From Marinobacter sp. F4218 (GTDB taxonomy: Bacteria; Pseudomonadota; Gammaproteobacteria; Pseudomonadales; Oleiphilaceae): DNA of 64,000 bases. The number at the start of each line of letters is the position of its first letter. Position 1 is the first letter of the stretch. Positions 1 to 5,676 of this stretch are shown in pieces. The notes under the pieces were generated by a model. That model was not told the DNA's origin, ran no database searches, and worked only from the letters and a program-made list of their open reading frames with translations. The translations under genes and the position numbers were made by a program. The stretch spans positions 248,001-312,000 of the forward strand of contig NZ_JAHZIL010000004.1 of the NCBI RefSeq assembly GCF_019443085.1, given 5' to 3'.

Positions 1-141
1 CTGGGACCAGGCAGCGGTGACTTTCTCATCGTAAGTGGGAATGTTGTTGATCCCACAGCCACTCAATAACAGAACCAGTGCCATCAGCGGTGCCAGCTTC
101 CAGACAGTCCACTGTTGAAAGGGTTTATGAACGATTCCCAT
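1..141 (-). CDS. LemA family protein, N-terminal part (cut by window edge)
   Basis: Only the first 47 codons are present. The start ATG (complement of 139-141) is followed by a hydrophobic segment ending in a lipobox-like LLSGCG, then GINNIPTYDEKVTAAWSQ. The NNIPTYDE..V.AAWSQV pattern is the start of the LemA coiled-coil domain, whose members are membrane-anchored with a periplasmic helical bundle of unclear function. The gene runs leftwards out of the window, so length and neighbours cannot be judged. Identification rests on a short but characteristic stretch. Confidence 0.8.
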   Translation of the reverse strand, partial: MGIVHKPFQQWTVWKLAPLMALVLLLSGCGINNIPTYDEKVTAAWSQ

Positions 142-219
142 AGTGCGTTTCCCGGTGGTGAATGCATGAAAAAGGGAGGATGCCTGACCCTCAGGCCGAG
201 GCATCGAACTAACCTCTAA

Positions 220-560
220 GTGGGGACAAAGCCAGTGTTTTCAAGGTGGCCAGGGTATTCCGGCCCCACATCCTTTATGGAACAGGGCCGTTCCCGAGCG
301 TTAAAAATCCGAAGGCGCGGTGCCCGGTCAAACCCCCGCAGCCTGTTGGTAACCCCGGAGCTAAACGAACGCGTTCGCAAAACTCCCCAAAATCCCATGG
401 GAAATGGAGGTAACCATCTGATAGGGTTGGAAAGTTGGAGTACGAAGGGCGGAGTTTTAAGCCCATAGCTGGGACCGGGAGTGGCTCGGGAGCGGGCGTG
501 TAACTTCGGCGGCAGCCATGAAAGCTGGTGCTCAAGGTACTCTTTTAAAAGAAGAATCAG
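220..560 (+). ncRNA. Candidate structured non-coding RNA, possibly HEARO/omega-RNA-like
   Basis: There is no credible gene between about 150 and 659, but the stretch is dense in short GC helices closed by purine-rich loops: GGAG/CTCC around 357-386 enclosing CGAACG/CGTTCG, CCCATGGG near 394, GGGC/GCCC at 447-464, GCTCGGGAGC near 484, and GGCGGCAGCC near 508. The purine-rich linkers (such as GGAGTACGA and CATGAAAGCTGG) look like conserved single-stranded RNA motifs rather than coding sequence. The general look recalls HEARO RNAs, the guide RNAs of IscB/IsrB nucleases, from memory only. No iscB or isrB gene follows, so it would be a stand-alone copy. Strand and ends are approximate. Confidence 0.35.
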
Positions 561-621
561 GCTCCTGTTTGGGAAAACTGGGCGGAGTTTTAAGAACGGG
601 TGATATACGAACGCGTTCGCA
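365..621. repeat. 15-bp repeat ACGAACGCGTTCGCA, two copies
   Basis: Exact copies lie at 365-379 and 607-621. The core GAACGCGTTC is a perfect palindrome, so each copy can form a hairpin. The first sits inside the candidate RNA hairpin; the second lies ten bases before the left boundary of the first integron cassette. Confidence 0.85.
447..594. repeat. 15-bp repeat GGGCGGAGTTTTAAG, two copies
   Basis: Exact copies lie at 447-461 and 580-594. The GGAGTTTT part is complementary to AAAACTCC at 379-386, so the first copy could pair back onto that segment. The second copy precedes the palindromic repeat at 607-621, so the two repeat types occur in reversed order on the two sides of the region. Confidence 0.85.
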
Positions 622-630
622 TAATTGGCT

Positions 631-637
631 GTTAGCC
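631..637 (+). other. Left boundary of integron cassette 1 (core site GTTAGCC)
   Basis: GTTAGCC at 631-637 is the exact reverse complement of GGCTAAC at 1175-1181, the left core of the attC that ends this cassette. Excision between G631 and T632 would give a circle whose attC ends are perfectly complementary, as expected of an intact cassette. The sequence left of 631 does not fold as an attC, so this may be an attI relic or the edge of the array. Confidence 0.65.
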
Positions 638-659
638 ATTAGATATTAGGACTCTAGGA

Positions 660-1205
660 ATGAACGAGATTCTAAATAATATTAGCTCCATCTCATGGTG
701 GTTTGGGGTAGTATTTGTTGGGGTTATTGTTAGCTTAACTGCTAGTTATATAAAACCACGTTTGGATACTTGGCTGGCGAATTTTTCGAAAGCTAAGAGA
801 GAGAAAAATGAAAGAGCAAAGAGAGCCTGGGCTGCTGAAATTGGAAGGCTGCAATCAGACGAATTGTATCGAGCCTTCTTTGCCTCAAGAATTAGCCATG
901 AGCATGCTAAGGCCACCTTTATAACGGTTTTGGGGGTGGCAATGTTCCTGATGAGTGGCGCATTTTCGCTGATCTTTCAATTTCCTGAGGTTGCAGATCC
1001 AAATAGTGAGAAAGCAATTAGTGAATTTTTAACAAATCTGCCTAAAGAAGAGATAATATTTGTAATAAAACTATTCCTTTCCTTTGTTGGTAGCATCAGC
1101 CTGTTGTTAGGAATGGCGTTTTTTAAAAGTGCGGAAAAACTACAAGCCCAATTCGAGGAATCTGTTGAAGAATTGGCTAACAAGCAAAAGCAGCCGGACG
1201 CATAA
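660..1205 (+). CDS. Cassette-borne membrane protein of unknown function
   Basis: This 181-residue protein has three likely membrane segments: about residues 10-31, 82-103 and 134-156. Between the first and second lies a highly charged helix (KAKREKNERAKRAWAAE), probably cytosolic. The C-terminus is short and acidic then glutamine/lysine-rich. I recognise no family. It is the only gene of cassette 1, starts 28 bases after the cassette boundary, and its last codons run into the attC, which is common for cassette genes. The base composition is AT-rich relative to the chromosome. Small membrane proteins in cassettes are sometimes abortive-infection effectors, but nothing here shows that directly. 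Confidence 0.75.
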   Translation: MNEILNNISSISWWFGVVFVGVIVSLTASYIKPRLDTWLANFSKAKREKNERAKRAWAAEIGRLQSDELYRAFFASRISHEHAKATFITVLGVAMFLMSGAFSLIFQFPEVADPNSEKAISEFLTNLPKEEIIFVIKLFLSFVGSISLLLGMAFFKSAEKLQAQFEESVEELANKQKQPDA

Positions 1206-1231
1206 ATGCGCCGCTGTTTTGGGCGTTAGAC
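1175..1231 (+). other. attC recombination site of cassette 1
   Basis: The left core is GGCTAAC (1175-1181) and the right core GTTAGAC (1225-1231). Between them CAAAAGCAGC pairs with GCTGTTTTG leaving one unpaired G, the extrahelical-base pattern of attC sites, and CGCAT pairs with ATGCG at the tip. The stop codon of the membrane-protein gene lies inside. Confidence 0.75.
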
Positions 1232-1253
1232 GAAAGAGCTAAATTGAGAATGT

Positions 1254-2630
1254 ATGGAATTATTCAGACCTAGATTAACTGACTATCACGGAATTCATAA
1301 ATCTCAATCAGATTTGGATTTTGCCATTCAATTTTTTGATGAGGATATCCCCCTATACATTGACCCATTTCTTTTATGGAAGTCACCATCACAACAAGAT
1401 CAAGCGTTACACACAGCTATTACAAATTCATTTAATCATTTAAACTTTCTTGTTAAAAAAAACCGCGAAGATGATGCTGTTGAAACGCTTATCAATCTAT
1501 CTGAATGTTCAGAGGTAGGTCTCGGTTTATCAAAAACGAGAAAGGGGGTAAAGATTGGTGCAAAACAGGCCAATGAAATACTCAGTCTCTTTAAAGATAT
1601 ACCTGAATATAGTCAGTTTGGTTTTACACATTTTGAAATCATACAGCTATATGTTTCTGGAATTTCTAAAGACAGAATCAGTGATATAGCTTGCAACTAC
1701 ATAAAATCCTTCTTAATCGATTACACAGTTGAGCAGTGTGAACTAAATAACATTCCAATAGAAGGTGTAATTCTTGATTCTGTGTATAACTATCAAAAAA
1801 ATTCACTTGATTTTAACCAGAAATTGTATTTGCCTGTCAACCCAGTAACGAAGGAACCAATAATATTTACACCCAAACGCTGGTTAAGATTCAATCCCTG
1901 GATTAATTTTGAAGATTACTTTAAATCTCATTGCCCTAGGGACGAAATATTCAACCCAGAAGAGCCAGAAGAACGAGTGAAGGTTCTAAATTTCAATAGA
2001 GAAAATTACGGAGTTATCGAAGAATACGTAAAGTATAAAGATAAGAATTCAAAGGATTGCAAAAATGATCCGCTATTCAGTCAAATTCCAGTTTTGTCTG
2101 CAAAACGAAAGCTGAATGAAATACTAAAGCTAGGTACAGGAAAGGAAGACGGCGCTGACATGAAGTATGAAGATCTATCTGCTGACCTTTTAGCTTCTCT
2201 TTTCTATCCCCATCTAGATTTTGCTCAGACACAAAGTAGGACCGATTCTGGAAGGCACATCAGAGATTTAATATTCTATAACAATCGTGACGTAGATTTC
2301 TTAGATGAAATATTCACTGATTATGATAACCGCCAACTTGTTATTGAGATGAAGAATGTAAATAAAATAGATCGAGATCATATTAATCAGCTCAATAGAT
2401 ACCTTCAAGCCAATATAGGTAGATTCGGGGTATTCCTGACGCGAAACCCCCTGCCTAAGGCAATGTTTACAAACACTATTAATTTATGGTCTTCTCAGAG
2501 GAAGTGCATAATCGCAATTACCGATGAAGATTTAAAGTTAATGGTTGATGTTTATGAGAGTAAGCAACGCGCGCCGATAGAGGTATTAAAGAAGAAGTAT
2601 ATTGAGTTTAGACGAGCCTGCCCGTCCTAA
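1254..2630 (+). CDS. Putative PD-(D/E)XK nuclease, candidate defence effector
   Basis: The protein has 458 residues. The N-terminal 280 form a domain I do not recognise, beginning with a conserved-looking LDFAIQFFDEDIPLYIDPF segment. The C-terminal 150 carry a restriction-endonuclease-like core: E306 in a first helix (YEDLSADLL), D338 in RHIRDLIF, E365-x-K367 in QLVIEMKN after a beta strand, and Q379 in INQLNRYL. That order matches PD-(D/E)XK nucleases of the Mrr/restriction type. It is the first gene of a three-gene unit that fills cassette 2; the next gene starts 10 bases after its stop. The gene is AT-rich. A DNA-cleaving anti-phage or anti-plasmid role is inferred from the nuclease fold and cassette setting; it is not shown. 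Confidence 0.7.
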   Translation: MELFRPRLTDYHGIHKSQSDLDFAIQFFDEDIPLYIDPFLLWKSPSQQDQALHTAITNSFNHLNFLVKKNREDDAVETLINLSECSEVGLGLSKTRKGVKIGAKQANEILSLFKDIPEYSQFGFTHFEIIQLYVSGISKDRISDIACNYIKSFLIDYTVEQCELNNIPIEGVILDSVYNYQKNSLDFNQKLYLPVNPVTKEPIIFTPKRWLRFNPWINFEDYFKSHCPRDEIFNPEEPEERVKVLNFNRENYGVIEEYVKYKDKNSKDCKNDPLFSQIPVLSAKRKLNEILKLGTGKEDGADMKYEDLSADLLASLFYPHLDFAQTQSRTDSGRHIRDLIFYNNRDVDFLDEIFTDYDNRQLVIEMKNVNKIDRDHINQLNRYLQANIGRFGVFLTRNPLPKAMFTNTINLWSSQRKCIIAITDEDLKLMVDVYESKQRAPIEVLKKKYIEFRRACPS

Positions 2631-2640
2631 TGGAGAAAAC

Positions 2641-3045
2641 ATGAACAGAAGTAACGTAGATATATTTGAGAAGGTGTCAGGTCAACTATTGAGCCTTTAT
2701 GAAGAGATATCACTGCTCTCAAAGAAAAGCCCAAATGATGCCGTTAACAAGTTCAAGCTTAATTTTGTGAACAAACTGCTAGCGCAAAGTAATGATTATT
2801 TAGCTGACAAATACAAGCCATTCGATGACTTTGAAGCGTTTGATGAAGATGATATCCCCCAAAATAGTGATGTTGTATTTATTCTATCCCAATATTTACA
2901 ATGCTTTGAGAAGTTAAGATCGGATAATGTGGTTATTAGAAATGGAGCTTGGTTTTGGCGTGTCGAAGGTGGCGAAAATGACAAAGTGGATGATGACGGC
3001 ATGATTTTAATTCGAACAGTTAAGCCTAAGAAGTTAAAGGATTAA
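2641..3045 (+). CDS. Small acidic cassette protein, paralogue A of the nuclease partner pair
   Basis: The 134-residue soluble protein starts at ATG 2641, six bases after a TGGAG ribosome site; upstream in-frame starts would overlap the nuclease gene. It shares with the next gene the pattern LYxE...LSKKxP...K.K..VNxLL followed by DEDD(I/V)PQ(N/T)SDV..ILSQY, so the two are clearly paralogous. This copy has an extra C-terminal part (about 40 residues) containing WFWRVEGGE and a lysine-rich end. No membrane segment or enzyme motif is visible. Position directly after the nuclease and before its sister suggests a partner, sensor or inhibitor subunit. The family is unknown to me. Confidence 0.7.
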   Translation: MNRSNVDIFEKVSGQLLSLYEEISLLSKKSPNDAVNKFKLNFVNKLLAQSNDYLADKYKPFDDFEAFDEDDIPQNSDVVFILSQYLQCFEKLRSDNVVIRNGAWFWRVEGGENDKVDDDGMILIRTVKPKKLKD

Positions 3046-3046
3046 A

Positions 3047-3388
3047 ATGAGTACTAATAAGACAACTATAGATCGTGCAAATACACATGACACTACTATG
3101 CCACTATTGAATTCAATGTATACCGAATTCAAAGAGCTATCTAAGAAGAAGCCTGAAGCAGTCATAAGTAAAAATAAGATTAAAATCGTCAACAGGCTAC
3201 TTGAAAAGGTAAGGGAAGTTTTAGTTGAAGAGGAGTCAATTGAGTTCTTGGATCTACTAGATGAAGATGACGTCCCTCAAACAAGTGATGTAACTCTTAT
3301 ACTTTCACAGTATGTGGCTGCCATGAATGGCTTTCATTCTAAATACTATGGCTATGTATCCGGAGAAGGACATATATGGCATGTTTAA
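3047..3388 (+). CDS. Small acidic cassette protein, paralogue B of the nuclease partner pair
   Basis: The 113-residue protein starts at ATG 3047, one base after the stop of paralogue A, so the two are probably translated together. It keeps the shared core (SMYxEFKELSKKKP, KIVNRLL, LLDEDDVPQTSDV, LILSQYV) but ends soon after with YGYVSGEGHIWHV. The central DEDDVPQ/SDV/LSQY block is the most conserved part between the two copies and may be an interaction surface. It ends 28 bases before the attC. No function can be assigned; duplication within one cassette suggests two related subunits or a duplicated immunity protein. Confidence 0.7.
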   Translation: MSTNKTTIDRANTHDTTMPLLNSMYTEFKELSKKKPEAVISKNKIKIVNRLLEKVREVLVEEESIEFLDLLDEDDVPQTSDVTLILSQYVAAMNGFHSKYYGYVSGEGHIWHV

Positions 3389-3416
3389 TGTCAAAAAATT
3401 TCGGGTCGGGCAATAC

Positions 3417-3488
3417 GTCTAACAAAGCACTGCTGTCGGACAAATTTTCCGCTGCGCTCCAAATTTGCCGCAGAGCGCAGCGTTATTA
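3417..3488 (+). other. attC recombination site of cassette 2
   Basis: The left core is GTCTAAC (3417-3423) and the right core GTTATTA (3482-3488). The interior has the typical long imperfect arms, with CTGCTGTCGGACAAATTT facing CAAATTTGCCGCAGAGCGCAG. GTCTAAC is the exact reverse complement of GTTAGAC at 1225-1231, the left end of the same cassette, which fixes the cassette limits. Confidence 0.85.
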
Positions 3489-3515
3489 TGTGTTACTGCC
3501 AAGGAGCAAGTTCTT

Positions 3516-3848
3516 TTGCCTGAATTGAAAACCGTTGGCCTTTTCCTCGTTACCGCGTTGGCGGAAATTGTCGGCTGTTATTTACCTTACCTTTGGCTTC
3601 GCGAGGGCAAAACGATCTGGCTTCTGGTGCCTGGTGCGCTCAGTCTCGCGGCGTTTGCGTGGTTGCTGTCACTGCACCCTACCGCTGCCGGCAGGGTCTA
3701 TGCTGCGTATGGTGGCGTGTATATCTTCATGGCAATACTCTGGCTATGGGCAGTCGACGGTATTCGCCCAACCGCCTGGGACTTGATTGGCTCAGCCGTC
3801 GCTTTGGTGGGCATGGCCATCATCATGTTTGCCCCGCGCACCACATAA
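3516..3848 (+). CDS. YnfA/UPF0060 family small membrane protein
   Basis: The 110-residue protein starts at TTG 3516, nine bases after AAGGAG, giving the family-typical start [29 protein letters not shown]. Four membrane helices fill the length, as expected of YnfA proteins, which structurally resemble small multidrug resistance transporters; the cellular role of the family is uncertain. It begins 34 bases after the second attC core in the same direction as the cassettes, so it could be the body of a third cassette. However, the expected partner core (TAATAAC) is not found downstream, so it may equally be chromosomal flank. Confidence 0.88.
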   Translation: MPELKTVGLFLVTALAEIVGCYLPYLWLREGKTIWLLVPGALSLAAFAWLLSLHPTAAGRVYAAYGGVYIFMAILWLWAVDGIRPTAWDLIGSAVALVGMAIIMFAPRTT

Positions 3849-4197
3849 CCAGGGCTTTTTCTCCGCATAGCTATGTAAAAGTCGCCGTTTATGCGGGCGT
3901 CATGTGTACCTGCAGGATCCCTGGCGGTAATGGCTTACTGGTGGCTGAGTAACCTGACAGGTTAGGAGCTATAAAAATGCTCTACCCGCCTCAGAATCTG
4001 GTGATATATTAATCAAATCCAGCCAAATCCCATTCTGGTGGTGGTGAGACCAAGCGTGCCGACAGGATGCGTGTTTCCTGCTGTCAGCCCCGCCTGCCAC
4101 TTGTGATCTCCTTTGCGTTAGCCCGATGGGCGATGGTTCCCGAACCATGCCGGCCGTCGATGTGTGCGAACGGCAACCGTTATTGAGGAGAGATGCC
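3849..4197. other. Gene-free stretch with no recognised element
   Basis: It contains a short palindrome AACCTGACAGGTT (about 3952-3964) and two GTTAG-type heptamers (3961, 4117), but no matching attC arms. The last part supplies the ribosome site for the next gene. Nothing else is recognised. Confidence 0.5.
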
Positions 4198-4980
4198 ATG
4201 AAACCTGCCCTTATTCCGTTCCGCCCTGCCGGTTCCATCGGCTTGTCGGCACTGCTGGTTCTTTCGGGCGTAGCGATCGCCGCCGAACCCCAGGTTTTTA
4301 CGGGGGAACCCGTGGTGGTCGGAAACGGCTCCGCGCGCGTGGTGATGGCGCTAAACGCCGAGAACGAGCCTGAATCCGTATCGGTGCTAATGACCAGGGA
4401 CGCCCTGGAAGGACTGCCGGAAGCCAGCGCCGAGCAAGAGTTTTGGGAGTTCTCATTGCCCATGCCGGATGGCGCCCCGGTGACGGGATACGACCATGTC
4501 GTTCTTGACTGGAATCCAGTCGGGCACCCTCCCGAGGGTGTTTATGACCTTCCCCATTTTGATGTGCATTTTTACCTGATCGGAACGGACGAGCAGGAGG
4601 CGATCACGTTCCACGGCGAGGGCCGTGAACTGGCGATGGCGGCACCGGATCCTCAACTCGTGCCCGAGGGCTATGTGATCCCGCCTGATGCCGCTGTCGA
4701 GAGAATGGGGATGCACGGCCTGGATCCGGCCGGTGCCGAATTCCAGGGGGAACTGTTCAGCCACAACTTCATTTATGGTTACTACAAGGGTGAGTTGATG
4801 TTTGTGGAACCGATGGTGTCCCTGGCTTACCTCCAGTCACTGCCGGAGATGTCGTCACCGGTTAAAAAGCCACAGCGGTACAGCTATCCGGGCTGGTATC
4901 CGGGGACTTACCAGATCGGTTACGACGCCGGCAAAGGCGAGTACCGGATCGCGATCCGGGATTTGCAGAGGTATGACTGA
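4198..4980 (+). CDS. Exported DUF5602 (TTHB210-like) domain protein
   Basis: The 260-residue protein starts at ATG 4198 preceded by GAGGAG. A signal peptide of about 28 residues ends at VAIAAE. The mature part contains FWEFSLPMPDG, YDHVVLDWNPVGHPPEGVYDLPHFDVHFY and later YPGWYPGTYQIGYD; this histidine-rich PHFDVHFY region is characteristic of the TTHB210-like fold seen in DUF5602 proteins, suspected to bind metal or a small ligand in the periplasm. No operon partner is evident; a hairpin follows. Its coding end overlaps a 28-bp sequence repeated at 5584. Function is unknown beyond the domain call. Confidence 0.75.
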   Translation: MKPALIPFRPAGSIGLSALLVLSGVAIAAEPQVFTGEPVVVGNGSARVVMALNAENEPESVSVLMTRDALEGLPEASAEQEFWEFSLPMPDGAPVTGYDHVVLDWNPVGHPPEGVYDLPHFDVHFYLIGTDEQEAITFHGEGRELAMAAPDPQLVPEGYVIPPDAAVERMGMHGLDPAGAEFQGELFSHNFIYGYYKGELMFVEPMVSLAYLQSLPEMSSPVKKPQRYSYPGWYPGTYQIGYDAGKGEYRIAIRDLQRYD

Positions 4981-5047
4981 AGCAAAGCGCATTAACGAAG
5001 GAGGAGATGGGGCTGAAGAAGTAAGCCCGGCACTTTGCGAGTGGAAT

Positions 5048-5082
5048 CCAACAAACCCCGGCCTAATGCAGGGGTTTGTTGG
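5048..5082 (+). terminator. Hairpin terminator after the DUF5602 gene
   Basis: CCAACAAACCCC (5048-5059) pairs with GGGGTTTGTTGG (5071-5082) around an 11-base loop. The stem is perfect, but the following run of T is short, so termination strength is uncertain. Confidence 0.6.
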
Positions 5083-5237
5083 TTATGTACCGCGCCTCTG
5101 CGCACCGTGCGGTGACACATCCTCGATACCGGGTGGAACTTAACGTGCTTTTGAGATGTCTGAATATTGTAAGCCCACGGCGCGTGGGCGTCGGTTAGTA
5201 GTCCGACTTTGCTTGATTGATCAGAGAGGGCTACAAG

Positions 5238-5552
5238 ATGAAAAGAATAATGAATGTACTGCTTCTGGCTGCCGTCGTTAATGGGCTGGCAGCCTGCGCG
5301 GCGTTTCGCGAACCGACCTACGGTGAGCAGATTGAGGACGAAGGCATGGCGTTGAGGGAAGTTGGAGCGCAGTGGTCAAAGGGCGAGTCGTTGGTGGAAA
5401 AGGGCGAGGAGCGGATCAGGAGTGGTCAGGAACGGATTCGTGAGGGCGAACGTATGGTCGAGGAAGGACGCGAGATGACCCGCGAGGGTACCGAGCTCAT
5501 GCGCGCTTCCAAACTTCGCTACGAAGAGGGCGGTGGCGATTCCGCGTACTGA
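5238..5552 (+). CDS. Small lipoprotein with coiled-coil heptads
   Basis: The 104-residue protein starts at ATG 5238 (MKRIMNVLLLAAVVNGLAAC), with a lipobox LAAC giving a lipidated Cys20. The mature part is strongly charged and periodic: GESLVEKGEERIRSGQERIREGERMVEEGREMTREG repeats a roughly seven-residue unit with G/E/R, predicting one long amphipathic helix or coiled coil. It is probably anchored in the outer membrane and periplasmic. No family is recognised. It stands alone between two terminators. A start at 5217 is possible but would push the signal peptide inwards. Confidence 0.75.
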   Translation: MKRIMNVLLLAAVVNGLAACAAFREPTYGEQIEDEGMALREVGAQWSKGESLVEKGEERIRSGQERIREGERMVEEGREMTREGTELMRASKLRYEEGGGDSAY

Positions 5553-5620
5553 TTCTTGTTTCCTAGACCAAGGTTATGCCGGGGTATGAGTGAAGCGAAG
5601 CGCATTAACGACGATTAAAA

Positions 5621-5652
5621 GCAAAAACCCCGGTCTAGGCCGGGGTTTTTGC
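5621..5652. terminator. Bidirectional rho-independent terminator
   Basis: GCAAAAACCCCGG (5621-5633) and CCGGGGTTTTTGC (5640-5652) form a perfect 13-bp stem with A and T runs on either side, serving the lipoprotein gene on the plus strand and the surface-protein gene on the minus strand. Confidence 0.9.
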
Positions 5653-5676
5653 TTTGCGTTACGAGTCGGGCACCAA

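Larger units (their letters stand above)
632..3482 (+). mobile_element. Integron cassette pair without integrase (CALIN)
   Basis: Two tandem gene cassettes lie head to tail, each a plus-strand coding unit followed by an attC hairpin. Cassette 1 is T632-G1225 and cassette 2 is T1226-G3482. For both, the first bases (TTAGCC; TTAGAC) are complementary to the left core of their own attC (GGCTAAC at 1175; GTCTAAC at 3417). Genes inside are visibly AT-rich against GC-rich neighbours. No integrase gene is in the window, so the array fits a cluster of attC sites lacking an integrase. Cassettes can be mobilised in trans by an integrase elsewhere. Confidence 0.75.
4971..5611. repeat. 28-bp near-identical direct repeat, two copies
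   Basis: Copies at 4971-4998 and 5584-5611 differ at only two positions and share TGAAGC(A/G)AAGCGCATTAACGA. The first overlaps the last codons and stop of the DUF5602 gene; the second follows the small lipoprotein gene. Each is followed by a CCCC...GGGG-type terminator hairpin within about 50 bases. Confidence 0.85.

Noticed and set aside
220..468. An 82-codon frame before the cassettes
   Set aside because: No ribosome site, no protein-like pattern, and the same stretch folds into hairpins; read as RNA-like instead.
580..637. An attC site closing a cassette to the left of cassette 1
   Set aside because: The sequence left of GTTAGCC has no complementary arm (AGCCAATTATG-like) nearby; it may be an attI relic, but attI cannot be recognised without the integrase gene.
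3951..4123. Possible further attC sites around GTTAGGA (3961) and GTTAGCC (4117)
   Set aside because: No complementary left core or pairing arms were found at a suitable distance, so the heptamers are probably chance.
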